Below are positions 43,375-50,430 of a DNA stretch of 64,000 nt, piece after piece; position 1 is the stretch's first letter, and every line of letters starts with the position of its first letter. Below the pieces are notes generated by a model. It made no database searches and had not been told where the DNA came from. It was given only the letters and a program-made list of their open reading frames with translations. This stretch comes from Nonomuraea sediminis (lineage in GTDB: Bacteria; Actinomycetota; Actinomycetes; Streptosporangiales; Streptosporangiaceae). The translations under genes and the position numbers were made by a program. Where the stretch lies: positions 992,001 through 1,056,000 of the forward strand of contig NZ_JAHDTI010000003.1 in the NCBI RefSeq assembly GCF_018531495.1, in the 5' to 3' direction.

Positions 43375-45810
43375 CTACTTGACGGCCTTGATCACCGCGG
43401 CCGCGATCGACCTCGGGTCGACGCCGAAGTGCTCGCGCACGGCCTCGCGCGTGTCCGACAGGCCGAAGCCGTCGGTGCCGAGCGAGGTCCATGGCCGGTC
43501 GACCCACGGGCTGATCTGGTCGGGCACGGCCCGCATCCAGTCGCTGACCGCGACGACCGGGCCCTGCGTGCCCGCCAGCGCCTGGGTGATGTACGGCACG
43601 CCGTCGGTGGCCATGGCCTCGCGGCGCAGCTCGCTCCACGAGGTGACCGACCAGACGTCGACGCCCACGCCGTACTCGTCCCTGAGCAGCCGCTGGGCCT
43701 CCAGCGCCCAGTGGATGGCGGTGCCGCTGGCCAGGATGTGCGCCTGCCCGCCGCCCGCAGAGTAGCGGTAGACGCCCTTGATGATGCCCTCCTCGACGCC
43801 GGGCGGCATCTCGGGCTGGGGCAGCGGCTCGTTGTAGAGCGTCAGGTAGTAGAAGACGTTCTCGGGGCGCACGCCGTACATCCGCCTGAGGCCCTCGCGG
43901 ACGATCACGCCGACCTCGTAGGCGAAGGCCGGGTCGTAGGCCAGCGCGGCGGGGTTGGTCGAGGCGATCAGGTGCGAGTGCCCGTCGCCGTGCTGCAGCC
44001 CCTCCCCCGTCATGGTCGTACGGCCGGCCGTCGCGCCGATGAGGAACCCGCGTCCGAGCTGGTCGGCCAGCGCCCACATCTGGTCGGCCGTGCGCTGCCA
44101 GCCGAACATCGAGTAGAAGATGTAGAACGGGATCATCGGCTCGCCGTGCGTGGCGTAGCTGCTGGCGGCGGCGGTGAAGCTGGCCATGGAGCCGGCCTCG
44201 GTGATCCCCTCGATGAGGATCTGGCCGTCGGTGGCCTCCTTGTAGGCCAGCAGCAGCTCCCGGTCGACCGCCTCGTAGCGCTGCCCGAGCGGCGAGTAGA
44301 TCTTCGCGGTCGGGAAGAGCGACTCCATGCCGAACGTGCGCGCCTCGTCGGGGACGATCGGCACCCAGCGCCGCCCGGTCTCGGGCTCCTTCATCAGGTC
44401 CTTGACCAGGCGGACGAAGGCCATCGTGGTGGCCACCGGCTGCTTGGAGCCCTTGGCCAGCGCCTGGAAGGGCTTGTCGCCCGCCGGCGGGAGCGCGGCG
44501 TGCACGCTCTTCCTGGCCGGGATGGGCCCCCCGAGCGCCGCCCTGCGCTCGGCCAAGTAGCGCGCCTCCGGCGAATCAGGACCAGGGTGCAGGAACGGCG
44601 GGTAGTCCTGGAATTCCGGGACGGCGAGGCCGAGGCGGTCGCCCATGTCGCGGAACTCCTCCGCGGTGAGCTTCTTCATCTGGTGGTTGGCGTTGCGGGA
44701 CTCCACGCCCGCGCCTAGGGTCCAGCCCTTGACCGTCTGGACCAGGACGACCGTGGGCGCGCCCTGGTTGGCCAGCGCCTTGCGGTAGGCCGCGTGCACC
44801 TTGCGCGGCTCGTGTCCCGCGCGGGAGCCGCCGACGATCCTGCGCAGTTCCTCGTCCGGCAGGCCGGTCGGGATGCCGCGGAACAGGTGCTCCCTGATGT
44901 AGGCGCCATCGGAGGCGGCGAAGGTCTGGAACTGCCCGTCGGGCACCTCGCCGAGCCTGGTCACCAGTTCGTCCGACTCGAGCAGCGGGTCCCAGTCGAC
45001 GCCCCACAGCGCCTTGACCACGTGCCAGCCCGCGCCGCGGAAGACGCTCTCCAGCTCCTGCACGATGCGCGTGTTGGAGCGGACCGGACCGTCGAGCCGC
45101 TGCAGGTTGCAGTTGATCACGAAGGTGAGGTTGTCCAGCCCCTCGCGGGCGGCCAGCGTGAGCGCGGCGGTGGACTCCGGCTCGTCCATCTCGCCGTCGC
45201 CGAGGAAGGCCCAGACGTGGCTCGCGCTGGTGTCCTTGATGCCGCGATTGTGCAGGTACCGGTTGAAGCGGGCCTGGTAGACCGCGTTCAGCGGTCCCAG
45301 GCCCATCGACACCGTGGGGAACTGCCAGAAGTCCGGCATCGCCCGCGGGTGCGGGTAGGACGACAGGCCGCCGGCGGTCTCGCGCCGGAACAGGTCGAGC
45401 CGCTGCTCGCTCAACCGGCCTTCCAGGAACGCCCGCGCGTAGATGCCCGGCGAGGCGTGTCCCTGGAAGTACACCTGGTCGTGGACGCCGTGGAAGAAGT
45501 GGTTGAAGCCCACCTCGTAGAGCCAGGCGGCCGAGGCGTAGGTGGCCATGTGGCCACCCAGCCCCAGCTTGCTGCCCCTGCTCACCATCGCCGCCGCGTT
45601 CCAGCGGTCGTAGGCGGCGATCCGCTCCTCCAGCTCGAGGTCACCCGGGTAGGCGGGCTCCTCGGCCGTGGGCACGGTGTTCAGGTAGCGGGTGCTCGTG
45701 GCCAGCCTCCGCAGCAGGTACTCGACCCGGTCGGGGCCGGCAACCCGCCGGACCGCTTCGAGCGACTCGAGCCACTCCGCGGTCTCCTGAGGGTCCAGGT
45801 CTTCCGTCAT
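43375..45810 (-). CDS. aceE: Pyruvate dehydrogenase E1, homodimeric AceE type
   Basis: An 811-residue thiamine-diphosphate enzyme that decarboxylates pyruvate and acetylates the lipoyl groups of E2. The N-terminus (DLDPQETAEWLESLEAV), GGHMATYASAA, YFQGHASPG, and the cofactor motif GDGEMDEPES ... NCNLQRLDGP are all present; EGINEL-type sequence appears as LIEGITEAGSM. It is about 75 residues shorter than E. coli AceE because loops are trimmed and the C-terminal extension is missing, but no active-site element is lost. Some actinobacteria carry two AceE copies, and this could be the accessory one. ATG 45810 has AGGAAGT before it. A palindrome lies at 45824-45848. Confidence 0.88.
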   Translation of the reverse strand: MTEDLDPQETAEWLESLEAVRRVAGPDRVEYLLRRLATSTRYLNTVPTAEEPAYPGDLELEERIAAYDRWNAAAMVSRGSKLGLGGHMATYASAAWLYEVGFNHFFHGVHDQVYFQGHASPGIYARAFLEGRLSEQRLDLFRRETAGGLSSYPHPRAMPDFWQFPTVSMGLGPLNAVYQARFNRYLHNRGIKDTSASHVWAFLGDGEMDEPESTAALTLAAREGLDNLTFVINCNLQRLDGPVRSNTRIVQELESVFRGAGWHVVKALWGVDWDPLLESDELVTRLGEVPDGQFQTFAASDGAYIREHLFRGIPTGLPDEELRRIVGGSRAGHEPRKVHAAYRKALANQGAPTVVLVQTVKGWTLGAGVESRNANHQMKKLTAEEFRDMGDRLGLAVPEFQDYPPFLHPGPDSPEARYLAERRAALGGPIPARKSVHAALPPAGDKPFQALAKGSKQPVATTMAFVRLVKDLMKEPETGRRWVPIVPDEARTFGMESLFPTAKIYSPLGQRYEAVDRELLLAYKEATDGQILIEGITEAGSMASFTAAASSYATHGEPMIPFYIFYSMFGWQRTADQMWALADQLGRGFLIGATAGRTTMTGEGLQHGDGHSHLIASTNPAALAYDPAFAYEVGVIVREGLRRMYGVRPENVFYYLTLYNEPLPQPEMPPGVEEGIIKGVYRYSAGGGQAHILASGTAIHWALEAQRLLRDEYGVGVDVWSVTSWSELRREAMATDGVPYITQALAGTQGPVVAVSDWMRAVPDQISPWVDRPWTSLGTDGFGLSDTREAVREHFGVDPRSIAAAVIKAVK

Positions 45811-45823
45811 ACTTCCTATTAAA

Positions 45824-45848
45824 CACCCAATCATCCCATCATTGGGTG
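45824..45848. promoter_or_regulatory. 25-bp inverted repeat before aceE
   Basis: CACCCAAT (45824-45831) and ATTGGGTG (45841-45848) form perfect 8-bp arms around nine bases, centred 26 bp before the aceE start and overlapping the last codons and the stop of the upstream hydrolase gene. It may be an operator for aceE (GntR/PdhR-like sites have this kind of symmetry) or a weak attenuator/terminator hairpin, since TTTAAT follows on the minus strand. Confidence 0.5.
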
Positions 45849-46615
45849 CTCAGAAAGTCCGCTGCTTTCGTGGTCCAGGTCCGGACGTCGTCCACGGTCA
45901 TGGAGACGTGGAACTCGCTGTTGGGCAGCAGCTCGTGGAGCTTCTCACCCGTGGAGACCGGATGGCCCGGGTCGGTGGCCCAGGACAGGATGAGCGTGGG
46001 GAGCGTGATCTTGGCGACCTCCTCGTGCGCCGGCAGGTCGGATTGGCCCAGCCCGCGCATCACCGCGGGCAGCAGGCTCTCGGCCACGTCGGGCATCGGC
46101 AGTGCGGGGCCCTGCGCGAAGATCTCCGGCCCGGCGGCGCCGCCCAGCAGCTCTGCCAGACCCAGCATCCCCTTGCTCTCGACCACGTCGGCGCCCTGGC
46201 GGTAGATCGCCTGCTGGGCGGGCCGCGTCTCCCAGGCCGTCGGCGGGATCATCAGCACCAGCGCACGGAACCTGTCGGGGGCCTTGACCGCGGCGTGCAG
46301 CGTCGTGGCCGTGCCGAGCGAGGAGCCCAGCGCGTTGACGGGCCCGCCACCCAGGCCGTCGACCAGCGCGATCAGGTCGTCGGCGAAGACCTCGAAACGG
46401 TAGTCGTCCGCCTCCGGCCGCCCGGTCGACCTGCCGTGGCCCCTGGCGTCGTAGCGGACCAACCGGTTCCCCATGGCCACGAACGGCGCCCAGTCGTTGA
46501 GAAAGCGGTCTTCCGCCTCCCTGCTCAGCGCGGCGCCGTGGGCGTAGACCGCCAGCGGGCCGCCACCCTCCTCGGAGTAGTCCAGCACGGCGTTCGGTCG
46601 TTCAAGCGATGCCAT
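45839..46615 (-). CDS. Alpha/beta-fold hydrolase
   Basis: A 258-residue hydrolase. VYAHGAALSRE gives the oxyanion-loop HG, YDARGHGRSTG follows, and the nucleophile elbow is ALGSSLGTA, with the Ser in G-S-S-L-G. An acid lies in SWATDPGHPVS; the final His that normally closes the triad would be expected in SNSEFHVSMTVDD. The family includes esterases, lactonases and C-C hydrolases; the substrate is unknown. The ATG shares one base with the stop of the amidohydrolase gene upstream (TGATG), so they are translated together. Confidence 0.8.
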   Translation of the reverse strand: MASLERPNAVLDYSEEGGGPLAVYAHGAALSREAEDRFLNDWAPFVAMGNRLVRYDARGHGRSTGRPEADDYRFEVFADDLIALVDGLGGGPVNALGSSLGTATTLHAAVKAPDRFRALVLMIPPTAWETRPAQQAIYRQGADVVESKGMLGLAELLGGAAGPEIFAQGPALPMPDVAESLLPAVMRGLGQSDLPAHEEVAKITLPTLILSWATDPGHPVSTGEKLHELLPNSEFHVSMTVDDVRTWTTKAADFLSTQ

Positions 46616-47811
46616 CAGTTCGTTCCTTCTCGGTAGTAGGGGTCTGCCACCTCGCCGTCGGAGAACACCTCGCGACCGGCGATGAAAACCTTGTTGGCCC
46701 TGCTCATGACGTCCAGCGGGTCGCCCGACCAGATGACCACGTCGCCGTCGAGTCCGGGCGTGAGCGCACCGACGCGGTAGTCGAGCCCGAGGATCCTGGC
46801 GGGGTTGATGGTGATCGTGCGCAGCGCCTCGTCGCGGTCCAGCCCTTCCTTGACCGCGAGCGTGGCCTGGTGGACCAGGAAGTGGATCGGCACCACGGGA
46901 TGGTCGGTGGTGATGGCCAGCCGTACCCCGGCGCGGGCGAGGATGCCCGGGTTGCGCAGCGAGCGGTTGCGCAGCTCCACCTTGGAGCGGCTGGTGAACA
47001 GCGGGCCGATGATGACCGGGATGTCGCGCTCGGCGAGCAGGTCGGCCAGCAGGTGACCCTCGGTGCCGTGGTTGATCACCAGGCGGTAGCCGAACTCGTC
47101 GGCCAGGCGCAGCGCGGTGGCGATGTCGTCGGCGCGGTGGGTGTGCTGGCACCAGGGCAGCTCGCCGTCGAGCACCCTGACGAGCACCTCGAGCGTGGCG
47201 TCCCGGTCGAACGGCTTGCCCTCCTGCTGGGCGGACTCCCGCTTGGCCCGGTAGTCCTGGGCCTTCATGAAGGCGTCGCGGATCACCGCGGCGACGCCCT
47301 GGCGGGTGGAGGGCAGTTTCTTCTGGTCGCCGTAGACGCGCTTGGGGTTCTCGCCCAGCGCGCTCTTCACGCTGACCGGCTCGCGGACCACCATCTCGTC
47401 CACGGTGCGGCCCCAGCACTTGACCGCCACGGTCTGCCCGCCGATCGGGTTGCCGGATCCCGGCTTGATCACCACAGTGGTGACGCCGCCCGCCAGCGCG
47501 TCGGCGAAGCCCAGGTCGGCCGGGTTGATGGCGTCCAGGGCGCGCAGGCGGGCGCCGTTCGGGTCGGTCATCTCGTTGGTGTCGTGGCCGGCCCAGCCGT
47601 CGGCCTCCTCGTGCACGCCCACATGCCCGTGCGACTCCACGAAGCCCGGCAGCACCCAGCCGCCGCCGGCGTCCACGACCGGTACGCCCTCGGGAACCTC
47701 CACGTCCGCGCCGACGGCCACGATCTTCCCGTCCTGGATGAGGACCGTTCCACCGTCGATCGGATCGCCCACGACGGGGACGACGTATCCCCCGGTAATG
47801 GCAACGTTCAT
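46615..47811 (-). CDS. Amidohydrolase (imidazolonepropionase-like)
   Basis: A 398-residue metal-dependent amidohydrolase. The metal ligands are apparent: H-G-H in VESHGHVGVHEEAD, His in WCQHTHRADD, His in INHGTEGH and the catalytic Asp in TTDHPVVP; the N-terminal and C-terminal beta-sandwich (MNVAITGGYVVPVVGDPI; GDVVIWSGDPLD) is typical of imidazolonepropionase-related enzymes. Some relatives act on dipeptides, guanidino or cyclic imides. The ATG at 47811 is the first of the conserved N-terminus; the frame is open further upstream but without homology. It is the leading gene of the amidohydrolase-hydrolase pair. It is divergent from the SapA-like gene. Confidence 0.82.
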   Translation of the reverse strand: MNVAITGGYVVPVVGDPIDGGTVLIQDGKIVAVGADVEVPEGVPVVDAGGGWVLPGFVESHGHVGVHEEADGWAGHDTNEMTDPNGARLRALDAINPADLGFADALAGGVTTVVIKPGSGNPIGGQTVAVKCWGRTVDEMVVREPVSVKSALGENPKRVYGDQKKLPSTRQGVAAVIRDAFMKAQDYRAKRESAQQEGKPFDRDATLEVLVRVLDGELPWCQHTHRADDIATALRLADEFGYRLVINHGTEGHLLADLLAERDIPVIIGPLFTSRSKVELRNRSLRNPGILARAGVRLAITTDHPVVPIHFLVHQATLAVKEGLDRDEALRTITINPARILGLDYRVGALTPGLDGDVVIWSGDPLDVMSRANKVFIAGREVFSDGEVADPYYREGTN

Positions 47812-47933
47812 GGATCGCAACCTATCGTCCTGGCTGGAGCTCCTGGACGGCGGATTCCGGACATTGACTGGACCCATTAACCACATTTCGGGCATGGTTG
47901 TTTAGATCTTCAGTCAAGTCCGAGGGGAAGTTC

Positions 47934-48413
47934 ATGCGCAAGTCCGTGACGACCGTCGCCGTGGCGGCCTCGCTGGCGGTGGGGGGCTTCATCGCCAGCC
48001 CGGCCCAGGCCATCGCCGCGCGTTACACGCCGGAAGGGGTCTGCGGCTCCGGATACGGGCGGGTCACCCATGACGGCAGCAGGCCCGTGCAGTACAGGGG
48101 CGCCACCTACGGCCGCGTCTACCTGCTGTACAACCGCGCCAAGCAGTCCAACTGCGTGGTCACGCTCAAGACCCGCTACACCGGGTCCAAGACGACGACG
48201 GGCGCCGCCCTGATCGTGCAGCCCAAGCCGATCAAGGACACCAAGCAGGACCCGATCAAGCGGATCGACGCGGGCAACTACCAGTACTACGCGGGCCCGG
48301 TCCGCGAGTACGCGCCGCGCTGCGTGAAGTACTGGGGCACGATCGAGAGCCCTGACGGCAAGGCCGCCTACGGGGGTCGCACGAACTGGGACAACTGCTC
48401 CACCCCGTCCTGA
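47934..48413 (+). CDS. SapA-like secreted spore-associated protein (copy 2)
   Basis: A 159-residue exported protein and paralogue of the gene at 30076. Residues 1-27 are a signal peptide (VAVAASLAVGGFIAS, cleavage after AQA). The mature chain has YTPEGVCGSGYGRV, VYLLYNRAKQSNCVVTLK, and RCVKYWGTI with GRTNWDNC at the end; the four cysteines are kept in the same order as in copy 1. It is closer to Streptomyces SapA in the VYLLYN segment. A perfect 16-bp terminator follows 10 bp after the stop. ATG 47934 has GAGGGGAAG just upstream. Confidence 0.78.
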   Translation: MRKSVTTVAVAASLAVGGFIASPAQAIAARYTPEGVCGSGYGRVTHDGSRPVQYRGATYGRVYLLYNRAKQSNCVVTLKTRYTGSKTTTGAALIVQPKPIKDTKQDPIKRIDAGNYQYYAGPVREYAPRCVKYWGTIESPDGKAAYGGRTNWDNCSTPS

Positions 48414-48423
48414 CGTCCGCGTT

Positions 48424-48461
48424 GTACGGCAGGCCGCGCCTTGGTGCGCGGCCTGCCGTAC
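48424..48461 (+). terminator. Perfect 16-bp hairpin terminator
   Basis: GTACGGCAGGCCGCGC (48424-48439) and GCGCGGCCTGCCGTAC (48446-48461) pair without mismatch around the loop CTTGGT, 10 bp after the sapA-like stop. No U-tract follows. The outer 12 bp of each arm are copies of the dispersed dodecamer. Confidence 0.8.
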
Positions 48462-48469
48462 ATGCCCTA

Positions 48470-48475
48470 TAGAGT
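48470..48475 (+). promoter_or_regulatory. -10 element of a leaderless PPOX transcript
   Basis: TAGAGT is followed by six bases (CCGGAC) and the ATG at 48482, and no ribosome site is present. The promoter overlaps the end of the hairpin terminator, so both signals are packed into 60 bp. Confidence 0.5.
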
Positions 48476-48481
48476 CCGGAC

Positions 48482-48961
48482 ATGTCCGAAGAGCAGACGT
48501 ACGGGCCTGGGCAGGGTCCGGGGCCGCGGGTGGGGACGGACGAGGAGCTGTCCAGGCTCCTGGCCTCGCAGACGTTCGGCGCGCTCGCCACCAACAAGTC
48601 CAGCGGCCATCCGAACCTGTCCACCGTGATCTACAACTGGGATCCGGAGCAGCGGGTCGTGCGGATCTCCACGGTCGCGGGCCGGGCCAAGGTACGCCAG
48701 CTCCAGAAGGACCCCAGGGCCGCGCTCTACGTGGCCAGCGCCGACTTCATGGCCTTCGCCGTGGCCGAGGGCGAGGCGGAGATCTCCCCGGAGAGCACCG
48801 AACCGGGCGACGAGGTGGGCAGGGAGCTGCTGGCAATGTCGCCGGGCTTCGCCGAGCCCGTCGACCAGGCCGCCTTCCTGCGGCAGATGGTCGCCGACCG
48901 GCGGCTGGTGATCAGGCTTCGCGCCTCGCGTCTGTACGGGACCGCGCTCGACGCACGCTAG
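48482..48961 (+). CDS. PPOX-class F420-dependent oxidoreductase-like protein
   Basis: A 159-residue split-barrel protein. FGALATNKSSGHPNLSTVIYNWD and VRISTVAGRAKVRQLQKDPRAALYV (each read in pieces) are the conserved strands of the flavin/deazaflavin reductase group that uses F420H2 in actinobacteria, and AVAEGEAEIS closes the barrel. Relatives reduce biliverdin, quinones or aflatoxin-like enones; this one's substrate is unknown. The N-terminal 20 residues are Gly/Pro-rich and poorly conserved. It overlaps the convergent MFS gene by 50 bp. Confidence 0.8.
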   Translation: MSEEQTYGPGQGPGPRVGTDEELSRLLASQTFGALATNKSSGHPNLSTVIYNWDPEQRVVRISTVAGRAKVRQLQKDPRAALYVASADFMAFAVAEGEAEISPESTEPGDEVGRELLAMSPGFAEPVDQAAFLRQMVADRRLVIRLRASRLYGTALDAR

Positions 48962-50327
48962 CGCGGTGGGCGTTGTAGGCGACCATGGCGATCACCAGCA
49001 GGATGAGTCCCAGGTCGACGAGCACGGAGGTGCGCATGCCGCGCACGTAGTCGCCTCCGGCCGAGGCCGCGAAGAACACGGCGCCGATGACCGCCACCCC
49101 GCCGGAACCGCCGAACTGCTGCGCCGTCGACAGGAACCCTGACCCGATGCCCGCCTGGTGCGGCGCGACCTCGACCAGCGCGGCCCCGATGAGCTGCGGC
49201 AGCACGAGCCCGTTGCCGGTGCCCACGAGCATCAGCCCCGCCATGATCCACGGCAGCCCGGCGCCGTCCGCGACCGCGATCATGACCAGGCCCGAGGCGG
49301 TGATCAGGCCGCCGAGGATCACGATCCGCAGGCCGTACGCCCTGACCAGCCGGGTGCCCAGCAGCGAGGTGACCGAGAACAGCACGCCCATCGGCGCGAA
49401 CGCGAGCCCGGCGTGGAAGGCGTCCAGCCCCTCGCCGCCCTGCAGCAGCAGGGTGAGGGTGAACATGAACGAGGCGAAGTAGGCCATGAAGGCGGTGATC
49501 GCGCCGACGCCCGCCAGGTAGGAGTGGACCTTCAGCAGCGCCAGGTCGAGCACGGGCTGTCCGCCACGGGCCCCGAGCACGTACTGCCAGCGGGCCGTCA
49601 GTGCCAGCACCGGGATGCTCGCCGCCAGGCAGATCCACGTCCAGGCGGGCCAGCCCGCGCTGTTGCCCAGGCCGAGCGGGACCAGGATCAGCGCCAGCCC
49701 GATCGCGAGCCCGGCCGCGCCCAGCAGGTCGAGCTTGGCCGGCCTGTGCGCCACCCTGGGCAGCACGCGCAGGGCCAGCGCGATCACGACGAGGCCGACC
49801 GGCAGGTTGATCAGGAAGATCACCCGCCAGCCGAGCCCGAACAGGTCCGCGGTCAGCAGCAACCCGCCGAGCACCTGGCCGGCGATCGAGCCGAGGCCGC
49901 CCGCCACCCCGTACCAGCCGATGGCGCGGGCCCGCTCGCCGGGCGGGAAGACGGCCGAGATCATCGCCAGCACCTGCGGGACCATGGCCGCGCCCGCCAG
50001 GCCCTGGAGCAGCCGGGCGATCACCAGCTGGACCGGGTTCATGGCCAGGCCGCACAGCAGGGACGCGACCGTGAAGGCGGCCACCCCGATCACGAACAGC
50101 CGGCGGTAGCCGTACCTGTCGCCGAGGCGGCCACCGGTGATCATGCCAGTGGCGTAGGTGAAGGCGTAGCCGCCCACGATCAGTTCGAGCGCGGCCGGTC
50201 CCGCGTCGAGCTCGTGCTGGAAGGCGGGCGCGGCGACGTTCACCACGAAGAAGTCGAACTGCGCCATGAACCAGGCCGAGAGCAGGACGGCGAGCATCCG
50301 GCCGTACTTCACGAAAAATCCCCCCAT
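48912..50327 (-). CDS. MFS efflux transporter (DHA2 family)
   Basis: A 471-residue exporter with fourteen predicted helices. Helix 1 holds the motif QFDFFVVNVAAPAFQ, motif A is GGRLGDRYGYRRL, and ARLLQGLAGAAMVPQVLAMI and GWYGVAGGLGSIAGQVLGG match motifs B and C. It most resembles EmrB/LfrA-type drug exporters. The stop lies inside the convergent PPOX gene. An ATG at 50327 with GGGGGA-type upstream sequence starts the protein MGGFFVKYGR. No regulator is adjacent, but the chitinase promoter is only about 75 bp away in the divergent direction. Confidence 0.85.
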   Translation of the reverse strand: MGGFFVKYGRMLAVLLSAWFMAQFDFFVVNVAAPAFQHELDAGPAALELIVGGYAFTYATGMITGGRLGDRYGYRRLFVIGVAAFTVASLLCGLAMNPVQLVIARLLQGLAGAAMVPQVLAMISAVFPPGERARAIGWYGVAGGLGSIAGQVLGGLLLTADLFGLGWRVIFLINLPVGLVVIALALRVLPRVAHRPAKLDLLGAAGLAIGLALILVPLGLGNSAGWPAWTWICLAASIPVLALTARWQYVLGARGGQPVLDLALLKVHSYLAGVGAITAFMAYFASFMFTLTLLLQGGEGLDAFHAGLAFAPMGVLFSVTSLLGTRLVRAYGLRIVILGGLITASGLVMIAVADGAGLPWIMAGLMLVGTGNGLVLPQLIGAALVEVAPHQAGIGSGFLSTAQQFGGSGGVAVIGAVFFAASAGGDYVRGMRTSVLVDLGLILLVIAMVAYNAHRASVRRARSRTDARREA

Positions 50328-50404
50328 CAGGCGGCCGTCCCAGCCTAGGACGGGCCTTGCGGGAGACGTGACTCGGGCTTACCATCCACGTAATTGTTAG
50401 GAAA

Positions 50405-50420
50405 CTTTCTTTAAAGAAAG
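50405..50420. promoter_or_regulatory. Palindrome overlapping the chitinase ribosome site
   Basis: CTTTCTTTAAAGAAAG is a perfect 16-bp palindrome 10 bp before the GTG start of the chitinase gene; its right arm supplies the GAAAGG ribosome site, and GTTAGGAAA lies immediately upstream. A repressor or an RNA hairpin here could control expression at either level. It does not match the DasR site. Confidence 0.5.
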
Positions 50421-50430
50421 GTCCTCCCAC

